64,000 bases of DNA, taken from contig CM019710.1 in the NCBI GenBank assembly GCA_009760885.1, positions 820,471 to 884,470 of the forward strand, written 5' to 3'. The position numbers and the translations under genes were made by a program. The DNA is from Achatina immaculata. Its lineage: Eukaryota > Mollusca > Gastropoda > Stylommatophora > Achatinidae. The notes below the pieces were generated by a model, which was given only the letters and a program-made list of their open reading frames with translations, made no database searches and was not told the origin of the DNA. The first letter of the stretch is position 1, and every line of letters starts with the position of its first letter. Below, one piece after another: positions 1-10,311 of the stretch.

Positions 1-343
1 GAGTTCTTCAAATAGTATAGATTAAAAAAATATATCCATACTAAAAGAACTTAATATCGAAGAAGGTTCGTTAGTAAAGAATATTAAACAAAGAAAGATT
101 AAATATATTGGACATATTAAACATCATGAGAATTTAGAGAAGACCGCCTTGGAAGGATACACAGTAGGAAAAAGAAAGAGAGGAAGACCAATGCGAAAAT
201 GGCTGCAAGACATGGTTGATAATCTGCAAATGGACGCATCAGCAGCAGGGCATCTTGCTTACAATCGAGAGGCCTTCAGGATAACCGTTAGGGAGGCAAA
301 GTTCCGCAAGGATCATGCAAATGACTCACTGACTGATTCTTGA
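1..343 (+). mobile_element. LINE family C, 3' end fragment
   Basis: This is the C-terminal coding end of a non-LTR retrotransposon, cut by the window edge. The frame reads NISILKELNIEEG, then GKRKRGRPMRKWLQDMVDNL and AGHLAYNREAF, ending after AKFRKDHA. The same closing block recurs around 8.6, 14.8, 33.1, 34.2, 56.8, 60.3 and 60.6 kb. The basic GRP..KWLQD motif followed by a conserved tail is the usual post-reverse-transcriptase end of such LINEs. No reverse transcriptase is present here, so the copy is dead. Clade (RTE-like or related) is uncertain. Confidence 0.75.
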
Positions 344-359
344 GCTTTTCTATAACACC

Positions 360-684
360 ATCTGTCCAGCCTTTCCGGGGTCTTCCTCTTGATCTGTGCC
401 CTATAGTTCTTTGATTGGATATATATCATTCTTATTAAGTGGCCAAACAACTTAATTATTTGTATTTCCATGTATTATGGGCGTATCAAGTGTAGTTTTA
501 TAGGAATTGCAGCTCCTATTAATTGACTTATGTCGCCATTTCTTAACAATCACCTACTTGGCTGTTATCATCTTCCACGACGAGAACGAAGGGTTGGTTT
601 TTGAGAAAGTGAGTGTTAACCAATGTTCCCTCATAATAAACTTTGTACATGGTATGGTAATAGTCGTCATCTCTCCTTTTTCAG
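360..684. repeat. Duplicated intronic block upstream of ankyrin pseudogene 1
   Basis: This stretch matches 30495-30838 in order. Shared phrases include ccttt/cttt tcttgatctgtg, attaagtggccaaa versus actaagtggccagag, cctacttggctgtta and gttaaccaatg.tc. It runs directly into the splice acceptor of the ankyrin exon in both places. The block therefore belongs to a genomic duplication that carried intron plus exon. Its left part looks like the reverse complement of an RNA-transposon end (arginine/proline-rich), so the parental intron probably already held a LINE scrap. Confidence 0.6.
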
Positions 685-1568
685 AATCATCATTTGAGGG
701 ATCAGATTCAATTTCCAAAGATTTATAACGTAGAAAATTTACCAAAAACATTAATGGGGAAATGGGACAGAGAAGAAATTATACTTCTACTACAGAAAGG
801 AGTGGATTAAACGTAACAGATTGTAATCTGCAAACAGCTTTACATTACGACTCTGAACATCGTGACACTAGTTTAGTTGAACGTTTGCTACGAGCAGGAG
901 CTAATGTGAACGTAGAAGATAGTGTATGGAACACACCACTGCACATCTCTTCCAAACATGGTTACATCGATATTACTAAAATTTTGCCCAAGGCGGGATC
1001 TAATGTCGGTGTAAGAAACACTAGCAAGCAAACTCCTTTATACAACGCGTGTTATGGGCAAATCTGCCAAAGAAGAATGTTTGCTAAAAGTAGGAGTAAA
1101 CGTTCGCATGGGAGACTTCTATGATACACCCCCCCCCCCACTCACACAACACGTGAGTGCAATGCAGGGACAGAAGGTATTGTACAGATTCTGCTCAGAG
1201 CTGGGGCCTCCGTTACTGCTCGCATAAAATGGTATGTTATCCCACTGCATCAGGGCCGATGTAGTGAAAATGCTTAAATTCTTCTGAAAGCTGGCTCCTG
1301 TGTAAATGCTCAGGATATGAATGGTACTATTCCTTTACATGCAAGAGCAGGAAATGGTAGTAAAGACGTTGTTGAAGTTCTTCTGCAAGCTGGATCCTCT
1401 GTAAACGCAGAAGACACGTTTGAGAGCAGCCCTCTGTGTGAGTGTGTACATACTTGTCATGAAGCAGTTGCTACAATTCTGCGGGACGCGGGGCTGAAGA
1501 AAGCCCTGCTGAACAAGATGAATACATTCGTTACAGGAAAGCGCATACGTTTTCGCCATTTGCTATGA
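685..1568 (+). pseudogene. Ankyrin-repeat pseudogene 1
   Basis: A pyrimidine-rich acceptor (ctctcctttttcag) ends at 684. The exon then matches the paralogue at 30839. Recognisable 33-residue ankyrin units include TALHYDSEHRDTSLVERLL, TPLHISSKHGYIDITK and, after frameshifts, IPLHARAGNGSKDVVEVLL and SPLCECVHTCHEAVATIL. The start Met of the paralogue is lost (acatgg is acgtag here). A poly-C run at about 1129 and several indels break the frame. Ankyrin repeats are protein-binding scaffolds; no other domain is visible. The intact relative lies at 49873-51345. It is almost certainly non-functional as a full protein, although short open stretches remain. Confidence 0.75.
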
Positions 1569-1623
1569 TATAATAATGGTCGTTTTCCAGGTAATGTTCT
1601 CTTCTGGCTTACGGACAGTGTTT

Positions 1624-1624
1624 T

Positions 1625-1655
<31 letters not shown>
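1624..1655. repeat. (TTG)n microsatellite
   Basis: About nine to ten uninterrupted TTG units lie just downstream of ankyrin pseudogene 1. This explains the poly-Asn and poly-Thr runs in translations of this spot. Confidence 0.9.
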
Positions 1656-1656
<1 letters not shown>

Positions 1657-1659
1657 CTG

Positions 1660-3100
1660 TAATACGATTCCTGTTGTGGCTCCGTGACAACCTTTGCGTA
1701 AAACACTAACTCTTCTGATAACAAGTTCATTAAGGATGCAAAAATATGATGAATATTATTAGACTCCATTCGAACACCTCAAAAATATCGCATAAACCGT
1801 GAACACGGTCCATCAGTTATTACCTGGACTATATTTACTGTTACCTAACTGTACTGTGTTGTCTATGAGCATTTATCTGAGATGACTCTGTGAATCATGT
1901 TTCTATAATGTCACTCTGAATGCCCCCTTGCATGACTCTAAGGAAAATAACTCTACTTTTTACTCCCTTCAAGGTTGGCTCCCTGGATATTTGTGTCATT
2001 TCCGTCTCACAAACTGTTATGGAAATTCCATGGCCTTAGTTACTCTGTAAACAATGTATTTATTCATGTGACAGTTTCCGTATGATTTTGATAATTCATT
2101 CCTGACCTGGGATGTCATGGATTTCCCCATTTACGTCATTAATGTTATCACATAAAGTTGAAACCATGAAATGGTTAATTTCACACTGATTGTCTGTGGT
2201 CTACAAACTACAGAACATAATCTATTCCCAAATGTTGATTGTTATTTTAAAACATTCGTATATCTTCTTTAATCATCATTTACTTATTTAGTCATCGGTT
2301 TGATGCAACTGGGAATATTTCAATTTATGTAAACACATACTGATAAATATAAAACAGTTGTTATTATAATAGTGTTTAAAATGATGTATACACTTTGGTG
2401 AAAACCTTTTATTTTATATTTCCACAGAAAGGAAACATTAAGTACACTTGGTGATATATCAAAAAAGTATAACTTGAGGGATGGTAGCACACGCACAGAT
2501 GCACACGCATACACAAAACATAACAACCACTGTAACACACCGAATACACTTTGGGCTTAGGTTTCAGATTTTCCTTCTCTCACCGTGTGAATGCAGCCAT
2601 CGAAGTAGTATTCCTTCCTTTGAATGCTACATTGTACCATTTTAGAGCAGTTACTGGCTTAACTGCAATGCTAAGAATCAGAACGTTACATACATATATA
2701 CACCACGTAACTGTATACTAAGAACAACCCAGGCGAACATTAACAAGACCACTACATTGTGAGCAACACGAACATGACCAGTGTAACAAGAGTGACAGAT
2801 CAACCATAATAAATCACAAATGGCACAGTTAAACATTAATTCCAAATATCACAGAAGTCAGAATTTGCAGTAACATTGAAAAGTTTTAATGGGAAACCAA
2901 ACGTGTGTATGAATGGTTGTAAAATGGAAGTATGGGAATTGTAGCTGGGATGAAGAAATCAACAAGTGGGCACACAAACCATCCTGGGCGAGTTGCGTCG
3001 CCATTGGAATCTACCTCACACGCTGAAACAATGAAAGCATACTGAACTCGATCATTCTGAAAAAATACATGCACAACTTTCCAACAAAAATCGCGTTTGT
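1660..3100. other. Non-coding; 2190-2490 is paralogous to 31715-32880
   Basis: I see no gene here. About 2190-2490 aligns with the DNA after ankyrin pseudogene 2 (gattgtctgtggtctacaaac versus gactgtctgtagtctacaag; later gtgtttaa.. tgtataca.actttg.tgaaaa.ccttt). The second locus carries a mariner-like insertion that this one lacks. The remainder (1660-2190 and 2500-3100) is AT-rich with no recognised feature. Confidence 0.6.
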
Positions 3101-3104
3101 CAAA

Positions 3105-4282
3105 GAAAGGACAACTAAATTTCCCAAAACACTACACAATGATTTCACATTTGTCCTTAAACGACAACCAAACCTCAAAAACACTACATAATGATTTCAC
3201 AACATTTGTTCTCAAAAGGACAACCAAACTTACAACAACACTACATAATGATTTCACAACATTTGTTTCTTAAAAGGACAACCAAACTTACAAAAACACT
3301 ACATAATGATTTCACAACATTTGTTTCTTAAAAGGACAACCAAACTTACAAAAACACTACATAATGATTTCACAACATTTGTTCTTAAAAGGACAACCAA
3401 ACTTACAAAAACACTACATAATGATTTCACAACATTTGTTCTTAAAAGGACAACCAAACTTACAAAAACACTACATAATGATTTCACAACATTTGTTCTT
3501 AAAAGGACAACCAAACTTACAACAACACTACATAATGATTTCACATTTGTTCTTAAAAGGACAACCAAACTTACAAAAACACTACATAATGATTTCACAA
3601 CATTTGTTCTTAAAAGGACAACCAAACTTACAAAAATACTACATAATGATTTCACAACATTTGTTTCTTAAAAGGACAACCAAACTTACAAAAACACTAC
3701 ATAATGATTTCACAACATTTGTTCTTAAAAGGACAACCACACTTACCAAAACACTACATAAAGGTTTCACAACATTTGTTCTTAAAAGGACAACCACACT
3801 TACCAAAACACTACATAAAGGTTTCACAACATTTGTTCTTAAAAGGACAACCACACTTACCAAAACACTACATAAAGGTTTCACAACATTTGTTCTTAAA
3901 AGGACAACCACACTTACCAAAACACTACATAAAGGTTTCACAACATTTGTTCTTAAAAGGACAACCACACTTACCAAAACACTACATAAAGGTTTCACAA
4001 CATTTGTTCTTAAAAGGACAACCAAACTTACCAAAACACTACATAAAGGTTTCACAACATTTGTTCTTAAAAGGACAACCACACTTACCAAAACACTACA
4101 TAAAGGTTTCACAACATTTGTTCTTAAAAGGACAACCACACTTACCAAAACACTACATAAAGGTTTCACAACATTTGTTCTTAAAAGGACAACCACACTT
4201 ACCAAAACACTACATAAAGGTTTCACAACATTTGTTCTTAAAAGGACAACCACACTTACCAAAACACTACATAATGATCTAA
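3105..4282. repeat. 57-bp minisatellite, about 20 units
   Basis: Units of 57 bp (some 58) are built around catttgttcttaaaaggac, a cttacaaaa block and cactacataatgattt. Because 57 is divisible by three, long open frames run through the array on both strands; these are not genes. Two variants form blocks: the left half has aatgattt with ccaaacttacaaa, the right half (from about 3735) has aaaggttt with ccacacttaccaaa. One unit in the right block (near 4020) carries the left-type ccaaactt. This pattern fits local unit turnover. Confidence 0.95.
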
Positions 4283-4284
4283 TT

Positions 4285-4662
4285 AACGCGAACAACCATC
4301 TGAAACCTCCCCCTCCTCCACTTCCAAAAAAAAAATACATCCAGACATCTTCTCTCTCTCACATCTCAGGCAGAAGCCCCGTCACGTGTAAAAGGAACCC
4401 CAGACACCGTGACCAAGTGGCCAATGGGATCACGGAGATATATTTTGATCCGTATTTGAAAAATCGAGACTTTGACCACAAATAACTGAGTTACATCCTT
4501 TATTCTGTTATACCATGTCCCACATGTCGGTAATAGATATCTTTCCGTTACTGGTCGCATTTACGTCTGCACGTCTTCAGGAGCATTTAAGAGAAATGAT
4601 GACTGGGGCAAAACTGGTTCCATCAACGAAAGTAGGGAGAATTTCAGCTAGACAACAAAGAG
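4285..4662. other. Non-coding gap between satellite and GA tract
   Basis: No gene or repeat is recognised between the 57-bp array and the GA-rich tract. Confidence 0.5.
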
Positions 4663-4728
4663 CGAGAGAGAGAGAGAGAGAGGGGGGGTGGAGAGAGAGA
4701 GGGAGAGAGAGAGGGAGGGAGAGAGAGT
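4663..4728. repeat. (GA)n tract, left border of the LINE array
   Basis: An imperfect GA/GGGA microsatellite abuts the TGAT-repeat tail of the first LINE unit. Similar GA tracts lie at each junction of the three-copy array. Confidence 0.85.
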
Positions 4729-5799
4729 GACTGATTGATTGATTGATTGATTGATTGATCTTTATTTCAAAAGGGTTAAGAGTTGGGCACGCAGGCACGT
4801 CTGACATTCTGCCTGTATCATATGTTCATGTAACATACATAATTAACACTGAAGCTGAGAGACATAAAATAAAATATAACATTTACATTTCATTCTTATC
4901 TATTCACTCAGTACAGAAGTAACTACATACATATATAAATAACTATCTACTAAACAAACATTTCGGGATTATTCGGAATAAACAATTAACTGTATTCGGG
5001 TCTTGTAAGAGCAATCTAAGATAACTTTTAAGTTTTATGATTCGTGGAGGCATGTAGTCGACATCAAATAGATTTTGGGAAAGTTTGTACTTGTAGGAAG
5101 GAGTATAATTTATATGTTTATACAGGATGGGATGGTATTCTAAGGATGAGCAGCAGAATAAGTAAAGCTTTTTTTGTAAAGATCAAGTCTAGGTTTTGGA
5201 AGACATATGTTGTTCAAGCGTTGGCTGCACTTTGTGCTAAATTTAAACATGTTCCATAGATAAGGCGGGGCATGTCGTGAAAGAGTTTGATGCACTAACT
5301 TGGCTTTGTTGAAGAGGAACCTGTTTGTAAGAGGCAGTATATTGATACGTTTGTGTTGGTTAGTTGTTTGTGCTTGATCTTTGTCACTAATAAGCATTAC
5401 TGCTCGCTTTTGGAGTGAGCAAAAGCCTTTTTGTATTTGACACTGAGCAATCATCCTAGACTGTTGAGAAATAGTCTAAATGTGTTTGTATATGTGATAT
5501 GTAGTATGTCTTCCTTGTGTCTTGATCGATGAAGTGCTTAATTTTGGCTAACAGGTATACTTTTTGTGCGATGAGTTTTGTTAGACCTTGCACATGAGAG
5601 TTCCAGGTCAGATGTTGGTCAATAATAAGACCTAGTGTTTTGTGCTCGCTAACGTTTTCTATCTGTGATGTTTCCGTGCTGAGCCGAAGTGTTGTTTTTG
5701 TTGCGTTTTGTAGTTTCTGTCTTGTTGTTATGAGCATTGATTGTGTTTTATCAGTATTTATAATCATGTCATTGTTTTTACTCAATCTAATTAAATTGT

Positions 5800-5803
<4 letters not shown>
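4729..5803 (-). mobile_element. CR1/Jockey-like LINE 3' end, array copy 1
   Basis: On the minus strand the frame reads INTDKTQSMLITTRQKLQ, then HKTLGLIIDQHLTWNSHV, KIKHFIDQDTRK, and after a break LPLTNRFLFNKAKLVHQ and PKPRLDLYKKS. This is the C-terminal region after the reverse transcriptase palm in CR1/Jockey-type elements (the LG..ID..LTW..H motif). The 3' tail is a 4-bp repeat (attg/atca type). The catalytic core is absent, so it is a 5'-truncated dead copy. It is one half of a tandem duplication with the next copy. Confidence 0.8.

Positions 5804-5840
<37 letters not shown>
5804..5840. repeat. (GA)n junction tract 1-2
   Basis: About 18 GA dinucleotides sit between array copies 1 and 2. 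Confidence 0.95.
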
Positions 5841-5846
<6 letters not shown>

Positions 5847-6900
5847 TGAATGAATAATCTTTATTTTTCAAGGGTTAAGAATTGGGCACGCAGGCACGTC
5901 TGACATTCTGCCTGTATCATATGGTCATGTAACATACATAATTAACACTGAAGCTGAGAGACATAAAATAAAATATAACATTTACATTTCGTTCTTATCT
6001 ATTCACTCAGTACAGAAGTAACTACATACATATATAAATAACTGTCTACTAAACAAACATTCGGGATTATTCGGAATAAACAATTAACTGTATTCAGGTC
6101 TTGTAAGAGCAGTCTAAGATAACTTTTAAGTTTTATGATTCGTGGAGGCATGTAGTCGACATCAAATAGATTTTGGGAAAGTTTGTACTTGTAGGAAGGA
6201 GTATAATTTACATGTTTATACAGGATGGGATGGTATTCTAAGGATGAGCAGCAGAATAACTAAAGCTTTTTTTGTAAAGATCAAGTCTAGGTTTTGGAAG
6301 ACATATGTTGTTCAAGCGTTGGCTGCACTTTGTGCTAAATTTAAAAATGTTCCATAGATAAGGCGGGGCATGTCGTGAAAGAGTTTGATGCACTAACTTG
6401 GCTTTGTTGAAGAGGAACCTGTTCGTAAGAGGCAGTATATTGATACGTTTGTGTTGGTTAGTTGTTTGTGCTTGATCTTTGTCACTAATAAGCATTACTG
6501 TTCGCTTTTGGAGTGAGCAAAAGCCTTTTTGTATTTGACACTGAGCAATCATCCTAGACTGTTGAGAAATAGTCTAAATGTGTTTGTATATGTGATATGT
6601 AGTATGTCTTCCTTGTGTCTTGATCGATGAAGTGCTTAATTTTGGCTAACAGGTATACTTTTTGTGCGATGAGTTTTGTTAGACCTTGCACATGAGAGTT
6701 CCAGGTCAGATGTTGGTCAATAATAAGACCTAGTGTTTTGTGCTCGCTAACGTTTTCTATCTGTGATGTTTCCGTGCTGAGCCGAAGTGTTGTTTTTGTT
6801 GCGTTTTGTAGTTTCTGTCGTGTTGTTATGAGCATTGATTGTGTTTTATCAGTATTTATAATCATGTCATTGTTTTTACTCAATCTAATTAAATTGTATA
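5841..6900 (-). mobile_element. CR1/Jockey-like LINE 3' end, array copy 2
   Basis: This is a near-identical repeat of copy 1 displaced by 1,098 bp; only scattered single-base differences are visible. The same open frames (109 and 104 codons) recur with the same break between them. The tail here is (gaat)n instead of (gatt)n. The high identity, matching 5' break and GA tract point to tandem duplication or a dimeric insertion, not two unrelated insertions. Confidence 0.85.
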
Positions 6901-6922
6901 AGAGAGAGAGAGAGAGAGAGAG
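6901..6922. repeat. (GA)n junction tract 2-3
   Basis: Eleven GA dinucleotides lie between copies 2 and 3. Confidence 0.9.
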
Positions 6923-8065
6923 AATGAATGAATGAATAATCTTTATTTTTAAAGGGTAAAGAATTGAGCACGCAGGCCCGTCTTACATTCTGCCCTTCAT
7001 CACTAAATCTTTCATTCTTCCCACACACTTGATTTAGTAGAAAAATACAAATTAAATTAGGAAAAACATATCAAAAGAGTGTAAGATTTAACTACTACAT
7101 TCAAAGTAAAAGAGAATAAGTAATTAACATAATAAAATAGCACTCACGCACACATACACACGCAGACATATACATAAATGAAAATACATTGTAAATACAG
7201 ATCTTCTAACATATTTTTTAACAAACATTTAAATAATTTCTAACAATATCTAACAAGTTGCTTTTCGAACTATGTCATTGAAGTACTTGATGGTTTACGA
7301 GCCATGTGTTGAGAGAGTGCTGGTTATTTTATGGAGGCATATAATTACAAGCAAGTAAATAATGAAACAGGTTTGAGTTAAAAGATGAAGTATTAACAAT
7401 GGATTTTAAATTGTAGGGGAAGGTGTTCCAGAGCTGTACTGCAGAGTATGCAAGGCTTTTATTGTACAGATCAATCCTGGGTTTAGGAAGAAGACAGATT
7501 TTTAAACGCTGGCTATGTTTAGTGTTATACGTAAACAGTGGCCACAAGAAAGGCGGAGCATTGTGCGACAGAATTCTGTGAACAAACTTAACTTTGTTAA
7601 AAATGATTCTATTTTTGAGGGGTAGAATTTTGAGTTGTTTGTGTTGATCAACAGTCTGTACTGGGTGTTTGTCACAAATAAGATTTAATGTTCGCTTGTG
7701 AAGTGAGTGGAGCTTTTTTGTGTTTGAGACTGAGCATCCATCACAGATTGTGGAACAGTAATCTAAGTGTGTTTGTATGTGTGATAGGTAGTATATTTTT
7801 CTTGTGTCTTTGTCGATAAAGTGTTTAATTTTGGCTAATTGGTAAACTTTCTGTGCAATCAAATTTGTTAGGTTATGTACGTGAGAATTCCAAGTTAAAT
7901 GCTGATCAATTATGAGTCCTAGGGTTTTATGTTCATGAACATTTTCTATTGCCTTAGTCCCAGCACACAGCTGTAGTGAAGTTTTTATTGCATTTTGCAG
8001 TTTCTGTCTTGTAGTGATGAGCATGGATTTTGTTTTGTTGGTGTTGGTGGAGAGAGAGAGAGACA
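6923..8065 (-). mobile_element. CR1/Jockey-like LINE 3' end, array copy 3 (diverged)
   Basis: This is a relative of copies 1 and 2 at clearly lower identity but with a longer continuous frame, from NTNKTKSMLITTRQKLQNA through LGLIIDQHLTWNSHV, HLDYCSTICDGCSVSN, PPFLWPLFTYNTKHSQRL to LWNTFPYNLKSIVN and a terminal MPP. It shows what copies 1 and 2 lost at their 3' side (the LWN.FP motif typical of this family end). It is truncated at nearly the same 5' codon as the other two and again followed by a GA tract (about 8049-8073). Confidence 0.8.
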
Positions 8066-8332
8066 GAGAGAGAAAAATGCGCAGAAACAAGAAAGACAGA
8101 AAGCAAGGCGAGCACATACTTATGAAAAAACAACAATCCAAAACCCCGACAAAACTCCTCGAACCCCTCAGGACGAAAGAGAAAAACAACAGATAAAAAT
8201 AAGAAAAACTATCCAGAAAGTCTGTTCCTGCAGTTTGGAGAATCAAAAAGATAGTCAAATACCGTCCAAGAAGTGCTGGATATACTACACTTCAAACATT
8301 ACTACTGCTATCTAGGATATACATTAACTGAA

Positions 8333-8430
8333 AATGGGAGATATAATTTATGAGATGAGAGATGGAGGATGTAATATGGGAGATATAATTTATGAGATGA
8401 GAGATGGAGGATGTGATATGGGAGATTAAA
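8333..8430. repeat. 42-bp tandem repeat abutting LINE coding sequence
   Basis: There are about 2.3 copies of a 42-bp unit (atgggagatataatttatga, then gatgagagatggaggatgt). The last unit runs into a frame reading EIKNRIGLVKQTFN, a LINE post-RT segment in which a short DGRC..EI block normally precedes the KNRIG motif. The repeat probably grew out of that coding spot. Confidence 0.75.
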
Positions 8431-8805
8431 AACAGAATAGGACTGGTAAAACAGACATTCAACACCATGAAGACAGTCCTGCTATCCAGGAATCTGCCCA
8501 TTAAAAACAAAAAGTTTTGTAAAATGTTATATATACTCTATTATTATAGTAAAGAGGATTAAACAGACAAAACTTAAATATTTTGTACATATTAAACGTC
8601 ATGATAATCTAGAGAAGACCAGTCTTGGAAGGACACATAATGGGAAAATGAAAGAGGAAGACGAAGGCCAAGATGGCTGCAAGACATCGTTGATAATCTG
8701 AATGTATCAGCAGCAGGGCATCTTGCTTACAACCGAGAGGCCTACAGGAGAGCTGTTAGGGAGGAAAAGTTCCTCAAGGGACATGCAAATCAGTGAGTGA
8801 ATGCA
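8431..8805 (+). mobile_element. LINE family C, 3' end fragment
   Basis: Conceptual translation gives EIKNRIGLVKQTFNTMKTVL early, then the family C closing block (HDNLEKT.LEG, RWLQDIVDNL, AAGHLAYNREAYRRAVREEK). Frameshifts are present (for example at GKMKEEDEGQ). It ends near the repeated tgagtgaatg tail. It is a dead fragment. Confidence 0.7.
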
Positions 8806-8809
8806 TGCT

Positions 8810-9280
8810 AAGACGAGTGACCACCGTTGGTACAATTATTGTTGTTATTAGTTTATTTTTGCTGTGTGTGACTGCGCGCGCGCTGAATATAGAATATTAT
8901 ATTTTGATGTTTGTGTAGTAAACACATTAGACAACATTAAATGTTTAGAAATTATGAGAAACCTGAAGGACTGTAAGAAAGCCGTTATAAGTATAAACTA
9001 AAAGGTAACTAAGAAGCGTCTTGTTTGGGGGAGGGGAGGTATTTACTTGTTAAACTAAAGCATATAAAAATGTGTTTTCTTCGCTGCGCATGGGCATGGC
9101 CTGGGCCAGTTCTTGTGCACTCCAGGAGATGTCACTGACACAGGCGGCCGAGCAATTATGACATATTTTCGTTTAATGTGATGCCGAAACCGTGCTGACC
9201 TGAGCTGAGCTGAACATAATAATGTATGCAAACTACTTGCAAATAAATAATTTGGCTATACGGAATATTTTTTAATTTGG
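8810..9280. other. No recognised feature
   Basis: I see no coding region or named repeat between the LINE end and the 14-bp minisatellite. Confidence 0.4.
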
Positions 9281-9468
9281 TCCACGCACACTGGTCCACG
9301 TACACTGGTCCACGCACACTGGTCCACGCACACTGGTCCAAGTACACTGGTCCACGCACACTGGTCCACGTACACTGGTCCACGTACACTGGTCCACGCA
9401 CACTGGTCCACGCACACTGGTCCACGTACACTGGTCCACGCACACTGGTCCACGCACACTGGTCCACA
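9281..9468. repeat. 14-bp minisatellite, about 13 units
   Basis: The unit is ctggtccacgcaca with a c/t variant at the CpG (cgcaca or cgtaca). As 14 is not a multiple of three, all three frames on each strand stay open and cycle through the same 14-residue phrase. The long open frames here are artefacts of the repeat. Confidence 0.95.
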
Positions 9469-9469
9469 A

Positions 9470-10311
9470 ATGAAAACCAAGAGCTCCCTCATAACGCTAG
9501 ACGACCTCCTCCCTGTCCAGCGCCTGCTCCACCAGAAGTTTCCCCAAACATGGGATTAAAACTGTGTACCCCATGAAACTAAAAATGTTCAATTTCAGAA
9601 CAATATTGTTTTGTCACTGCGCTCACGTGATCAACAACCCAGGCCTAGAAATATCGAGTCCATTCGTCATAGACTGCTTACGTCCCGAATGTAACTCGTC
9701 TACGAAATCTTTGTTTCCAAACACTTTAATGTTCATGTGAGGATGGATGTAATTGTCATTCATTCTTCTGCATGCACTAAGACATTTACGTTTTTGCTAC
9801 CGAGTGTAGCAGTGGTATGTTATAGTATTTCAAAGTTTTATCCTCTCACGTGATGTGTATTATTACTTTAGGGGATAAGCCAGGTTGAACAAAATATTAA
9901 ACTTGTGTCTCATAAATTGAACAAACTGTCGAGTACAAATAATAAAATGCACAGCACACACACTTCGAATCATTCACAGCTTCGACTTCTCACTGATGTT
10001 TTGTTTCTCTGAGATAATTTTTGTTATCTGTTGTGTCAATTTTTAAAATTGAGCATGTTTGTCCTCTCCTTAAACTTTGTACCTAAAACGTAAGTTCAGT
10101 AAAATGCTACTTTTCACTTTTGTTCAAACAAGATCGAATTCTTATTTTAACTGTCAATAAACTATGATGTCTGAGTTTTTTTTTTCGGTGCTTTTAACCA
10201 ATCACGCAGATATAACATATTTTACTCTGATCTCAGATAGCAAGTCTATAGAAGCTTCCTCACAAAAGGCAAACATCTTGACTTTATTTATATTGGCAGA
10301 TAGCTTTAAAT
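9470..10311. other. No recognised feature
   Basis: AT-rich DNA with no gene, repeat array or transposon signature that I can support. Confidence 0.4.

Noticed and set aside
1457..1769. Poly-Asn and poly-Thr frames
   Set aside because: Produced by the (TTG)n microsatellite on the reverse strand.
3299..4485. Long open frames (up to 373 codons) on both strands
   Set aside because: They are translations of the 57-bp minisatellite, open because the period is a multiple of three; no domain or splice evidence.
9156..9576. Overlapping frames of VDQCAWTSVRGP type
   Set aside because: They arise from a 14-bp satellite that reads open in every frame.
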